Source of the DNA: UBA11400 sp964473555
GTDB lineage: Bacteria; Bacteroidota; Rhodothermia; Balneolales; HLUCCA01
Length of the DNA stretch: 64,000 nt
Direction of reading: 5' to 3'
Assembly: GCA_964473555.1 (NCBI GenBank)
Contig: CAYYPL010000001.1
Coordinates: 372,001-436,000, forward strand
The first letter of the stretch is position 1; each line of letters opens with the position of its first letter. Shown here one piece after another: positions 45,706 to 54,954 of this stretch. Position numbers and translations under genes: made by a program. Under the pieces are notes generated by a model, which worked only from the letters and a program-made list of their open reading frames with translations, did no database searches and was not told where the DNA came from.

Positions 45706-46140
45706 TTAGTTACAAGAGGGACATAGTCCATGCAATCGTACTTCCTGTTCATTGACCTTGAAACCATCCTTTAGTAGTGCTAACCCTGATGGAGGTTGTG
45801 GCGCCATAGGAAAGCAAAATATTTTGTCGCAAGAATCGCAAATGAAATGTACGTGATCGTGCTCAGAGACCGGAACTTGATTTGTTTGCAGCATAATGGC
45901 ATATAACCAATTTCTGTCTTCTGTAGCCACTTTATGGATTAATCCCTTTTCATTAAAGGTGTTCAAAGTTCTGTATAAAGTGACTTTATCAATGGACAGA
46001 TCGCCAATCCGATCGGTGATGTCGCTGTGCGATAAAGCAACCTCGGAATGAATCAGCACATCAAGCACCTGAATTCGTACTGGAGTAACCTTCAGATCAA
46101 ATCTTCTCAGGATGTTGTAAAGATCTTTTTCATTCATCAT
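45706..46140 (-). CDS. Fur-family metalloregulator
   Basis: The protein has 144 residues. A winged-helix region (LKVTPVRIQVLDVLIHSEVALSHSDITDRIGDLSIDKVTLYRTLNTFNEKGLIHKV) is followed by a metal-binding half with HDHVHFICDSCDKIFCF and HGLCPSC, giving the two CxxC pairs of a structural zinc site. Fur, Zur and PerR cannot be told apart by eye. The start is ATG 46140 or 46137. A perfect 7-1-7 palindrome lies 16 bases upstream, and the MerC-like gene follows, so it probably represses its own operon. Confidence 0.9.
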   Translation of the reverse strand: MMNEKDLYNILRRFDLKVTPVRIQVLDVLIHSEVALSHSDITDRIGDLSIDKVTLYRTLNTFNEKGLIHKVATEDRNWLYAIMLQTNQVPVSEHDHVHFICDSCDKIFCFPMAPQPPSGLALLKDGFKVNEQEVRLHGLCPSCN

Positions 46141-46155
46141 CAAATATACTGTATA

Positions 46156-46170
46156 TGCAACTGAGTTGCA
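46156..46170. promoter_or_regulatory. 7-1-7 palindrome, candidate operator of the Fur-family gene
   Basis: TGCAACTGAGTTGCA is a perfect inverted repeat with 7-base arms and one central base, the geometry of Fur/Zur/PerR boxes. It lies 15 bases before the start codon of the regulator. Confidence 0.55.
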
Positions 46171-46306
46171 ATAGTGTTACCAGTGTTTAATTCCTGTATC
46201 TAAGGTGATTATGGATACTAATATAGTTTAAATATTGGTATTTTGTCGTCGCATGAGAGTGTAATTGTTACGATATTAGCTCGTACTTTTTAGTCATTTA
46301 CTCGAT

Positions 46307-47677
46307 TTGAAAAAAACAATCAAAATAGCGTCTGGACAAGGATTTTGGGGTGACTTACCCTCTGCACCGATCGATCAGGTTAAAGCAGGGGGCATCGATT
46401 ATTTGATGATGGACTATTTGGCTGAGGTGACCATGTCTATCATGCAAAAACAGAAAATGAAGGACTCCAAGCTTGGATATGCTCCTGATTTCGTAAAAGT
46501 AGTCGAAAAAATACTTCCAAATATCGCAAGTGGAGAAGTAAAGATAGTGAGCAACGCTGGGGGTGTAAATCCTATCGCATGTGCGCAAAAAATTCAACAA
46601 ATAGCTGAAGAATCCGGGTATTCAGTAACTATTGCTGTTGTTCATGGCGACAATATACTTCCAGACATCGACACACTGTTATCAACCGAGGAGTTGTTTC
46701 ATATGGAGACCGGAGAATCCATTTTATCGATTAAAGATCAGCTACTTAGTGCCAATGTTTATTTTGGTGCCGCACCAATTGCTGAAGCCTTAAGCAAGGG
46801 TGCCAATATCGTTGTTACAGGCAGAGTTACAGATACAGGGCTATGTCTTGCTGCTTTGATTCACGAATTCGGCTGGTCAATGGATGATTATGATTTAATG
46901 GCAGCTGGAACCATAGCTGGACATATTCTGGAGTGCGGTGCTCAGAGTTCTGGTGGAAATTATACAGACTGGAAACGAGTTGGCGATTTTACTCATATAG
47001 GTTTTCCAGTAGTCGAAGTTTCTGAAGATGGATCATTCATTGTGACCAAAAACGATCAGTTTGATGGTTTTGTCCATAGCAGTACGGTGAAAGAACAATT
47101 ATTGTATGAAATTGGTGACCCCAGGGAATATATTACCCCAGATTGTATTGCAGATTTTACCTCAATCAACATTCAGGATGTGGGTAAGAACCGGGTTTTG
47201 GTAACTAACATAAAAGGTAAATGTCCAACACCACTTTATAAAGTAAGTGCGAGTTATCTTGACGGATTTAAACTAACAAGTAATCTTACCTATTATTGGC
47301 CCGATGCACTGGAAAAAGCACAGGTTGCCAAGGATCTGTTACTGAGTCGAGCTGAATTGCAGAACATAAATTTGAATGCTTTCCATGCTGACTATATCGG
47401 GTACTCAGGATGTAGTGAACGTCCTGTATCACTGATTAATCGTTCAGATTCACCCGAAGAGGTGCAATTACGATTCAGTGCTGTATCACATTCAGCAAAT
47501 GATCTGAATAGATTGGCCATGGAAATTGCCCCTTTAATACTCACGGGCCCCTCAGGGGTTACCGGATTTGCCGGAGGAAGGCCAAAAGCAAGTGAAATTG
47601 TTGCTTACTGGCCGGCTCTAATCAAAAAATCATCGGTCAATCCTAAAGTCGATTTCATTTATTCAACAATTAAGTAA
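46307..47677 (+). CDS. AtuA-like (DUF1446) acyclic terpene utilisation family protein
   Basis: The protein has 456 residues from TTG 46307. The family features are IASGQGFWGDLPSAPIDQVKAGGIDYLMMDYLAEVTM near the start, SNAGGVNPIACAQ, FGAAPIAEALSKGANIVVTGRVTDTGLCLAAL and LECGAQSSGGNY. AtuA was named in Pseudomonas citronellol degradation, where its biochemistry is unclear. The second small AtuA domain is not fused here. Five kb upstream is an acyl-CoA carboxyltransferase of the same functional set. The next gene starts nine bases later. Confidence 0.85.
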   Translation: MKKTIKIASGQGFWGDLPSAPIDQVKAGGIDYLMMDYLAEVTMSIMQKQKMKDSKLGYAPDFVKVVEKILPNIASGEVKIVSNAGGVNPIACAQKIQQIAEESGYSVTIAVVHGDNILPDIDTLLSTEELFHMETGESILSIKDQLLSANVYFGAAPIAEALSKGANIVVTGRVTDTGLCLAALIHEFGWSMDDYDLMAAGTIAGHILECGAQSSGGNYTDWKRVGDFTHIGFPVVEVSEDGSFIVTKNDQFDGFVHSSTVKEQLLYEIGDPREYITPDCIADFTSINIQDVGKNRVLVTNIKGKCPTPLYKVSASYLDGFKLTSNLTYYWPDALEKAQVAKDLLLSRAELQNINLNAFHADYIGYSGCSERPVSLINRSDSPEEVQLRFSAVSHSANDLNRLAMEIAPLILTGPSGVTGFAGGRPKASEIVAYWPALIKKSSVNPKVDFIYSTIK

Positions 47678-47686
47678 ACATCTATC

Positions 47687-48724
47687 ATGCGAATTGGAAT
47701 TATTGGTGCAGGTATTGCTGGTTTGTCAGCCGGTCGTTTATTGGCTAAGCATGGCCATGAAGTAATTGTATTGGAAAAAAGCAGAGGTTTTGGTGGCAGA
47801 ATGGCTACCCGCTATGCTGGATTGAATAACGGAGCTGTTATGGATCATGGAACCGGTTATTTAACGGCAAAATCTGATGCATTTAAATCATTCATTAACG
47901 AACTCGTATCGAAGAACCTAGTAAATGAGTGGGACGAAAGCCTTTCACTCTTCAATGAGGATGGATTTTATGATATCCATCCATCATTGGAATCACAGAA
48001 AATGTACGTTGCACCTAAAGGAATGAACAGCATTGGTCGTTACTTAAGCCGTACCCTAGATGTGCGTCTCAACCAACAAGTATCTGGTATAACGGTAGTC
48101 TCAAGTGGATTAATGAACAAAAGGCCTTGGGTAATTAATTTTCTGGATACAAGCGTCCTTGAACTGGATGCATTGATTATTGCAACTCCTGCTACACAGG
48201 CACTTGGACTCATGCAAACTGCTCAGGATGAGACTCCTGTTCGCTTCATGAACTCGTTACTTGCTAAAACCGAGTATGAAACATCTATAGCAGTATTAGC
48301 TGGCTATGGTTCTAGGGAAATTCCAACATGGAAGGGTGTAGTTTGTCAAAATGATATTTTAAAGTGGGTCTGTAACGAAAGTACGAAACGTGAAATGGGT
48401 GAGCTAATCCTAGTCGCTCAAACAACTCATGCCTTCGCTAAAGAAAACAGAAACTCAGACGCTTCTGCCATTGTTAAACAGGTCCTGGCTGAGGTATCCA
48501 AATTCGCCGGTGCTTGGGCTCAGAATCCTGAATGGAGTCAGAAACACTTCTGGCTATTCAATCGCTGTGTTAAATCTCTGAATATGGATTTTCTCGAAAG
48601 CTCTGATCAGAATGCCCCTTTGGGTCTGATTGGTGACTACTTTAACGGAACCACATTGGAAACATCCTATTTGTCAGGCTTGGCATTAGCCGAACACTGG
48701 ATCAACAAATTCCCAAACCCGTAA
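47687..48724 (+). CDS. FAD-dependent oxidoreductase (renalase-like)
   Basis: The protein has 345 residues. The FAD motif is GIIGAGIAGLSAGRLLAKHGHEVIVLEKSRGFGGRMATRY, followed by MDHGTGYLTAKS and, near the end, GLIGDYFNGTTLETSYLSGLALAEH. It fits the NAD(P)-binding/renalase-like amine-oxidase group, substrate unknown. It lies between the AtuA gene and the first ABC gene, overlapping the latter by one base. Confidence 0.82.
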   Translation: MRIGIIGAGIAGLSAGRLLAKHGHEVIVLEKSRGFGGRMATRYAGLNNGAVMDHGTGYLTAKSDAFKSFINELVSKNLVNEWDESLSLFNEDGFYDIHPSLESQKMYVAPKGMNSIGRYLSRTLDVRLNQQVSGITVVSSGLMNKRPWVINFLDTSVLELDALIIATPATQALGLMQTAQDETPVRFMNSLLAKTEYETSIAVLAGYGSREIPTWKGVVCQNDILKWVCNESTKREMGELILVAQTTHAFAKENRNSDASAIVKQVLAEVSKFAGAWAQNPEWSQKHFWLFNRCVKSLNMDFLESSDQNAPLGLIGDYFNGTTLETSYLSGLALAEHWINKFPNP

Positions 48725-50523
48725 TGTGGGAACTAAGGAAACTTAATAAATATTTCAAAAAGTACTGGAAAACGATGTCTCTTGGCGTCGTCTTCTTAAC
48801 TCTATCCAACGCATTTCTCGTATGGGTTCCTATCCTAATTAGGCAAACCCTCGACGAAATCGAAATCCTCAGCAATTCTGACGATTATTCAGGCCTTGGA
48901 ATTACCGACGTTCTCTTAAGTCCAGAAGCCGGCTGGATTTTGGCACGAGGAGTACTTTTGCTAACGCTGGCTGTCATTCTTTACGGATACCTGTTGTATC
49001 TTACGCGTCAAACTATCATTGTCGCCTCAAGGAAAATCGAGTTTGACCTGCGAAATGAAGTGTTCGATCACCTTCAAAAACTTCCTGCCAGTTACTATGC
49101 AAGAAATTCAACAGGTGACATCTATGTTAAAGCTACTGAAGATGTATCTAGGGTACGTGAATATTTTGGACCTGGATTCATGTACGGAGTTAATACCATT
49201 ACCAGAGCGGGGATCATCATCACCATCATGTTTTTGGTCAACGTGGAGTTAACCCTGTGGGCGTTAGCTCCGCTTCCCATACTATCAGTTATCGCTTACT
49301 GGATGAGTAATTTTATTCATCATAGATCCAATGAAATCCAGGAGCAGTATTCAGTCCTGGCAGCTAGAGCTCAAGAATCTTTTTCATCAATCAGACTTAT
49401 CAAAGCGTATGCTCGTGAGCACTATGAACAGAATCAATTTAACCTGGAGGCAGAGATTTATAGAAAAAAAAAACTAAGGTTAGATATTGTTGAATCTCTG
49501 TTTCATCCAACACTCAATTTTCTTATTGGAGTCTCAATTGTACTGGTAATCTGGAAGGGTGGGGTTTTGGTTATCGAGGGGATTCTAACAGTCGGGAATA
49601 TTGCTGAGTTTGTGATTGATGTGTTTTACCTGACTTGGCCAATAGCTGCACTTGGCTATACATTGAATCTGGTCCAAAGATCAGCTGCATCAAACATTCG
49701 AATACAAGACATCCTAAGTGAACCTACCGGTAACGATATAAGTAATGGGTATCTTACCATACCTGATGACAAATCCATAACAATACGATTCGAGAATGTA
49801 TCGTTTTGTTATCCACAAACAGATATTGAAGTACTTAGTGACGTAAATCTTGAAATGAGTTCAAAGCAAAACATTGCCTTTGTTGGACGAACCGGTTCAG
49901 GTAAATCCACGTTAATTCATTTGATCACGAGAGTATATGAACCCACTAAAGGAACCATTTATCTTAATAATCAACCTATATCCGCATATAATATCAACGA
50001 AGTAAGAAGAATTATTGGAATAGTACCGCAAGATGTTTTTCTTTTCTCAGAAACTATTTATCATAATATTGCATTTGGTAAAGATAAAGCCAGTTATGAG
50101 GATGTTGAAACAGCATCAGCTGGAGCTGCAATGTTAGATAACATAAACGAGTTTAAGCACAAATTTGAAACAGTACTGGGAGAACGGGGAATCACACTGT
50201 CTGGCGGACAAAAACAGCGAACTTCACTAGCAAGAGCCCTTATAAGAAATCCCCGCATGTTGGTTTTAGACGATGCCCTAAGTGCTGTTGACAATAAAAC
50301 GGAAGAGCAAATAGTTACATATCTGAATACAGAGCTCAAGGAATCTTTAAAAATTCAAGTTTCTCACCGATTATCAAGCGTTAAGAATTCAGATATGATC
50401 TACGTACTACACAGCGGCAAAATCGTAGAACACGGAAGTCATGAGTACCTACTTTCTTTAAAGGGGCACTATGCAACTATGTATAACAAACAAATCATAG
50501 AACAAGAACTCGAACAAATATAA
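48724..50523 (+). CDS. ABC exporter half (MdlA-like), degenerate catalytic site
   Basis: The protein has 599 residues: six membrane helices (about 20-310) and a nucleotide-binding domain. Walker A is GRTGSGKST (about 387), the signature LSGGQKQR (about 492) is canonical, and Walker B reads MLVLDDALSAVD (about 513), with Asp where the catalytic Glu should be. The H-loop is VSHRLSSV. A degenerate catalytic base together with a good signature is the mark of one half of a heterodimeric exporter; the other half is the gene at 52098. It overlaps the previous gene by one base. Confidence 0.88.
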   Translation: MWELRKLNKYFKKYWKTMSLGVVFLTLSNAFLVWVPILIRQTLDEIEILSNSDDYSGLGITDVLLSPEAGWILARGVLLLTLAVILYGYLLYLTRQTIIVASRKIEFDLRNEVFDHLQKLPASYYARNSTGDIYVKATEDVSRVREYFGPGFMYGVNTITRAGIIITIMFLVNVELTLWALAPLPILSVIAYWMSNFIHHRSNEIQEQYSVLAARAQESFSSIRLIKAYAREHYEQNQFNLEAEIYRKKKLRLDIVESLFHPTLNFLIGVSIVLVIWKGGVLVIEGILTVGNIAEFVIDVFYLTWPIAALGYTLNLVQRSAASNIRIQDILSEPTGNDISNGYLTIPDDKSITIRFENVSFCYPQTDIEVLSDVNLEMSSKQNIAFVGRTGSGKSTLIHLITRVYEPTKGTIYLNNQPISAYNINEVRRIIGIVPQDVFLFSETIYHNIAFGKDKASYEDVETASAGAAMLDNINEFKHKFETVLGERGITLSGGQKQRTSLARALIRNPRMLVLDDALSAVDNKTEEQIVTYLNTELKESLKIQVSHRLSSVKNSDMIYVLHSGKIVEHGSHEYLLSLKGHYATMYNKQIIEQELEQI

Positions 50524-50572
50524 CCAACCGGCTCGTTTGATAGCGTCCCGGTAACTAGTTAGGAGAATTATA

Positions 50573-52117
50573 ATGATAGTAATGCCATTGGGAGTTGGAT
50601 CAGCTACGCCAACTGCAGACAGACACCTTGCTTCGGTAGCGTTATGGAGAGAGGGGCGTGTCTTTCTTTTCGATTGCGGTGAAAACGCACAAATGCGCCT
50701 GCTACAAGCAGGTATGAAACGTTCAAAAATCGATTTTGTACTGATATCCCATCTGGATGGAGACCACTTTTTTGGTTTGCCAGGACTCCTGTCTACGATG
50801 CAGCTCCAAAGGCGTGAAAAACCACTTCATGTTATAGCACCAGAAGGTATCAAAACCTTTATTGATGCATCCATGAAAGCATCCGAAATAGAATTGTGTT
50901 TCAACATACACTACACCGAAATTCCACTGGGTACTGAGCATATGGTTGTGGTAGACGAATCTGACTTTTTTATCGAAGTCAGAAATTTAAAGCACAATAA
51001 GTATTGTGTGGGATTCCGGTTTCAAGAAAAAGACAAACCTGGTAAAGTAAACGCCGAGTTAGCAACCTCAATGGGTATATCTGAAGATGAACATTTCAAG
51101 GCACTGAAAGCAGGAAATGATGTCAAACTGGCTGATGGTACGGTAGTCAAGGCGACTGATGTTGTCGGAGCACCTATCAAAGGAAACGTGTTTGCTTACG
51201 TTACAGATACTGAATTCTGTGAAAATTGTATCCGCCTGGCTGAAAACGCTACCATCCTGTACCATGAAGCTACATTTGGACAAACTCTAAAAGACAAAGC
51301 TACTGAAACTGGACATTGCACCGCTCAGGAAGCCGCAATTGTTGCCAAAACAGCGAATGCAGAACGTTTGGTTATAGGGCACTTTTCCGCCCGGTATACC
51401 AATCCGTTTGTATTACTTAAAGAAGCGAAACAGGTTTTTGAAGAAACGTGGATTGCCACAGAACTACGTCCGATTATGACAGATCCGGCACAGGAAAAAA
51501 ATATTTTCAAACCTGCTGTTAAAGAGACCGATCAAAGACAAGATTCCAGAAACTTTCGTCGCCCTTCCAGTGGATTCGGCCAAGGTGGCCGCCGCCCCTC
51601 AGGAGGTGGATTCAGACCTCGGCATCAAGGAAGCGGTAGTGGAGCGGTACGTCCGCGATATTCGAACGATCGTGGTGGTAGTCGGCCATACCCACCTAGA
51701 GACCGAAACAGTTCATGGGACAACCGTGATCAAGGTTCACGTGGTGACTACCGAAAACCTGTTTACAATAACAGAGACAGAGATTTTACCAGAGACAATC
51801 GCGACAATCGCGATTTCGTGCCACGTGATAACAGAGAGTTTACCCCACGAGACCGAAATTACCCACCACGTGAACATCGCGATTTCAACAGAGATCGGGA
51901 ATTTACTCATCGCGATCGTGATTACAACAGAGATCATCGTGAACGCAGAGAATATCCACCACGCGATCGGGATCGCGATTATAATCGTCCGCCAGTTAGG
52001 TCAGATAGACCAGACAACCGCCCACCACGAGATAATGAACCCAACCGAGGTCGAAACACAGGAACTAATATCCCGATAACTCCTAGAACACCGTTTGATG
52101 AGTTCGAAAGATTCTAA
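50573..52117 (+). CDS. rnz: RNase Z with long Arg/Asp/Gly-rich tail
   Basis: The protein has 514 residues. Residues 1-315 are a metallo-beta-lactamase-fold tRNA 3'-processing nuclease: PTADRHLASVAL, FLFDCGENAQMRLLQA, ISHLDGDHFFGLPGLLSTMQLQ, YVTDTEFCENC, LYHEATFGQ, ETGHCTAQEAA and IGHFSARY. The metal motif normally reads HxHxDH; here it is H60-L-D62-G-D64-H65, so one His ligand is Asp. Residues about 320-514 are a low-complexity tail of RD, RGG and PPRD repeats with 40 or so Arg, probably disordered and RNA-binding. Family members usually stop at about 310. The ribosome site AGGAG is at 50561-50565. It lies between the two ABC halves. Confidence 0.9.
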   Translation: MIVMPLGVGSATPTADRHLASVALWREGRVFLFDCGENAQMRLLQAGMKRSKIDFVLISHLDGDHFFGLPGLLSTMQLQRREKPLHVIAPEGIKTFIDASMKASEIELCFNIHYTEIPLGTEHMVVVDESDFFIEVRNLKHNKYCVGFRFQEKDKPGKVNAELATSMGISEDEHFKALKAGNDVKLADGTVVKATDVVGAPIKGNVFAYVTDTEFCENCIRLAENATILYHEATFGQTLKDKATETGHCTAQEAAIVAKTANAERLVIGHFSARYTNPFVLLKEAKQVFEETWIATELRPIMTDPAQEKNIFKPAVKETDQRQDSRNFRRPSSGFGQGGRRPSGGGFRPRHQGSGSGAVRPRYSNDRGGSRPYPPRDRNSSWDNRDQGSRGDYRKPVYNNRDRDFTRDNRDNRDFVPRDNREFTPRDRNYPPREHRDFNRDREFTHRDRDYNRDHRERREYPPRDRDRDYNRPPVRSDRPDNRPPRDNEPNRGRNTGTNIPITPRTPFDEFERF

Positions 52118-53906
52118 TTCCGACGCAACTACTCAAAAAAAGCATAAAGCCGTTGATTCCACTTTAATCAAACGGCTTTATGCCTATTTAAGGCCATTTA
52201 AGGGCTTATTGGTATTAGCATTAGTGCTAACCCTTGCCACCGCTTTATTTGGACCACTAAGACCCTATTTAACTCAAATTGCTGTTGATGACTATATAGC
52301 AAAAGATGACATTCCTGGGCTTTTTCAAATCATTCTACTTTTTGGTCTTGCTCTTCTTAGCGAATATGTGCTCTTGGTTTTTTCAACATATCTGACTCGA
52401 TGGATAGGTCAAGGTGCTTTATATTCACTAAGAACTGAAGTATTCTCTAAAATTCAACACCTACACACGCAGTATTTTGACAAAAATCCCATTGGACGAC
52501 TAATTACACGGACCACCAGTGATATTGAAGCGCTAAATGATTTGCTCTCTAACGGTGTCGTTAACATCATTGGAGATGTATTTAGAATCCTATTTATTTT
52601 GGTTTTTATGATCGCGCTGAGCTGGGAATTGACAGTCATCTCACTGATCACATTGCCGGTGCTGATATATGCTACGATAATTTTCAAAAGATTAGTCAGA
52701 GATGCTTTTCTTGATGTCAGAGACCAAATTGCCAGATTGAACTCATTTGTACAGGAGCACATCAATGGCATGCATATCGTTCAACTTTATAATCGTCAAA
52801 AACAAGAATTTGAAAGATTTCAATCAATTAATGCCGATCATAGAAAAGCTCACATCACCACTATATTCTATTTCTCTATCTTTTGGCCAGTAGTTGAAGT
52901 ACTTTCTAGTATAGCAATGGCTCTGGTATTATGGTATGGAGGGGGGAGGGTACTTACCGACCATGTAACTTTTGGAATTCTACTGGCATTCATTCAATAC
53001 GTAAGGTTGTTTTTTATGCCAATCAGAGACCTTTCAGACAAATTTAACACATTACAGAGTGCTTTAGCCTCGTCTGAAAGAATATTTGGTGTCCTGGATG
53101 TTAAAAACAAAATAACCAATCCAGCACATCCCTACGCCCCGCAAATCATACTTGGTCGGATTGAATTTAAACATGTTTGGTTTGCCTACAATACGGATGA
53201 TGAGTATATCCTCAAAGATATATCGTTTACGATAGAACCAGGTCAAACTGTAGCGGTAGTTGGTGCAACAGGTGCTGGAAAAACCACATTAATTAACTTA
53301 ATCATGAGATTTTATGATATCCAAAAAGGAGAAATCCTGCTGGATGGAGTAAATATCCAATCTTACGATATGAGAGCTTTAAGAAGTACTTTTGGACTGG
53401 TTTTACAGGACAACGCTTTATTTTCAGGTACTATTTTAAACAATATTACACTTGGTAATCCAGATATCGCCCCGGAACAGGTGGAGCACATAGTAAATAT
53501 GGTGGAAGCAGATTCATTCATCAATAAGCTTCCAGGTAAACTCTACCACAAAATATCCGAGCGTGGCGCTTCTTTATCAATGGGGCAACGTCAACTCATT
53601 TGCTTTATTCGAGCTCTTGCATACAATCCTGATGTCATCATTTTGGATGAGGCTACGTCAAGTGTAGATTCTGAAACGGAATATTTGGTAGGAAAAGCAC
53701 TCAAAAAACTCCTTCATAACCGTGGATCACTGATCATAGCTCACAGACTTTCAACCATACAACATGCCGATAAGATTTTGGTGATGCATAAGGGTGAAAT
53801 TCGCGAATCTGGTACGCACAATGAACTGCTTAAGTTTGAAAACGGTATCTATAGAAGACTTTATGAAATTCAATACAAAGAACAATCTGTTTCTGAAGCT
53901 TCCTAA
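52098..53906 (+). CDS. ABC exporter half (MdlB-like), catalytic partner
   Basis: The protein has 602 residues: six membrane helices, then an ATPase domain with Walker A GATGAGKTT (about 388), a divergent signature LSMGQRQ (about 491) and a complete Walker B VIILDEATSSVD (about 513) with the catalytic Glu. The pair with 48724 has one working and one degenerate ATP site, as in TM287/288, BmrCD and MdlAB exporters. The start ATG 52098 overlaps rnz by 20 bases. The export substrate is unknown, probably a lipid or drug. Confidence 0.88.
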   Translation: MSSKDSNSDATTQKKHKAVDSTLIKRLYAYLRPFKGLLVLALVLTLATALFGPLRPYLTQIAVDDYIAKDDIPGLFQIILLFGLALLSEYVLLVFSTYLTRWIGQGALYSLRTEVFSKIQHLHTQYFDKNPIGRLITRTTSDIEALNDLLSNGVVNIIGDVFRILFILVFMIALSWELTVISLITLPVLIYATIIFKRLVRDAFLDVRDQIARLNSFVQEHINGMHIVQLYNRQKQEFERFQSINADHRKAHITTIFYFSIFWPVVEVLSSIAMALVLWYGGGRVLTDHVTFGILLAFIQYVRLFFMPIRDLSDKFNTLQSALASSERIFGVLDVKNKITNPAHPYAPQIILGRIEFKHVWFAYNTDDEYILKDISFTIEPGQTVAVVGATGAGKTTLINLIMRFYDIQKGEILLDGVNIQSYDMRALRSTFGLVLQDNALFSGTILNNITLGNPDIAPEQVEHIVNMVEADSFINKLPGKLYHKISERGASLSMGQRQLICFIRALAYNPDVIILDEATSSVDSETEYLVGKALKKLLHNRGSLIIAHRLSTIQHADKILVMHKGEIRESGTHNELLKFENGIYRRLYEIQYKEQSVSEAS

Positions 53907-54888
53907 TGTTACGATAATCATATTCCTTGTAGCACTATTCGGGATATCCTGCTCCGGAAATAGCACAAATGACGTAAGTACTGAGGATTTGTTCGAATCT
54001 GATTCTGAATTTCAATCTACACTAGATAGGCCTTTGGTTGAAGCAATTTCATTGAATGGTGAAGGTTTGGTTAGGCCTGATTTTGACAAAGCAACGAATG
54101 AGCGCCTCACCAACAATCTCAAAGAAGCTATCGGGAATTACAGTGAAGATCCAGATAATCCGGAGACCATCATTTGGGTGGCTCGACACACAGCTTATTT
54201 ATGGAGGTACCAGGATGCTATCTATATCTTGACCGACGGATTAAATGATCATCCGGATGATGCCAGATTTTACCGTCATCGTGGGCATCGTTACATCACA
54301 ATTCGTGAGTTTGACAAAGCGATTCAGGATCTTGAAAAAGCTGCAGAACTAATATCTGGCACTGATGATGAAATTGAACCGGATGGAGCACCTAATTCAG
54401 CTAACATTCCGGTAAGTTCACTTCACTTCAACGTGTATTACCATCTTGGATTAGCCTACTACCTAACATTTGACTATCAACTTGCGGCAGAACAATTTCA
54501 AAAGGCACTAGATGTATCCAGGAATCCAGATACGGTGGTTTCGGCAACGGATTGGCTTTATATCAGTCTGATAAAAAGTGGCCAAGATTCTAATGCAAGA
54601 GAACTTCTAACCAATACCGATACGAATGTTGAAGTCATAGAGAGTCAAAGCTATTTATCCCGACTTCAATTGTATAAAGGCAAAATTCACCCTGATGACC
54701 TACTAAAAGCCGATAATGATCTGAATATTTTGACGCAAGGGTATGGACTTGCTCAATACTACTTCATTCAAGGTGATTCTGTTAAAGCAAACGAGTTGTT
54801 ACAAAGAGTTATCGATACGAATTACTGGGCAGCTTTTGGTTACATTGCCGCTGAAGCTGAATTGTACGGTAATAAGCCCATTCACTAA
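53863..54888 (+). CDS. TPR-repeat lipoprotein
   Basis: The protein has 341 residues from ATG 53863, which overlaps the ABC gene by 44 bases; longer starts only reread that gene. The N terminus has a lipoprotein-type signal sequence (VTIIIFLVALFGISC, Cys30). Repeats of TPR shape follow: RYQDAIYILTDGLNDHPDDARFYRHRGHRYITIREFDKAIQDLEKA and YHLGLAYYLTFDYQLAAEQFQKAL. It is probably a periplasmic or outer-membrane scaffold. The function is not recognised; the operon position beside the exporter may be incidental. Confidence 0.8.
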   Translation: MKFNTKNNLFLKLPNVTIIIFLVALFGISCSGNSTNDVSTEDLFESDSEFQSTLDRPLVEAISLNGEGLVRPDFDKATNERLTNNLKEAIGNYSEDPDNPETIIWVARHTAYLWRYQDAIYILTDGLNDHPDDARFYRHRGHRYITIREFDKAIQDLEKAAELISGTDDEIEPDGAPNSANIPVSSLHFNVYYHLGLAYYLTFDYQLAAEQFQKALDVSRNPDTVVSATDWLYISLIKSGQDSNARELLTNTDTNVEVIESQSYLSRLQLYKGKIHPDDLLKADNDLNILTQGYGLAQYYFIQGDSVKANELLQRVIDTNYWAAFGYIAAEAELYGNKPIH

Positions 54889-54954
54889 AGAGTACCCACA
54901 AAAAACCTTCAAAATCCGTATATTGAGGGCGTCAGTTATCAATAAAACTAATCA

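Noticed and set aside
51570..52079. A 169-codon second frame inside the RNase Z tail
   Set aside because: It is caused by repeated codons of the Arg/Asp-rich tail (rich in T, I, V, H, E), has no ribosome site and ends within the gene.
53794..53862. Longer start for the TPR lipoprotein
   Set aside because: It would place 23 residues before the lipoprotein signal, within the ABC gene.
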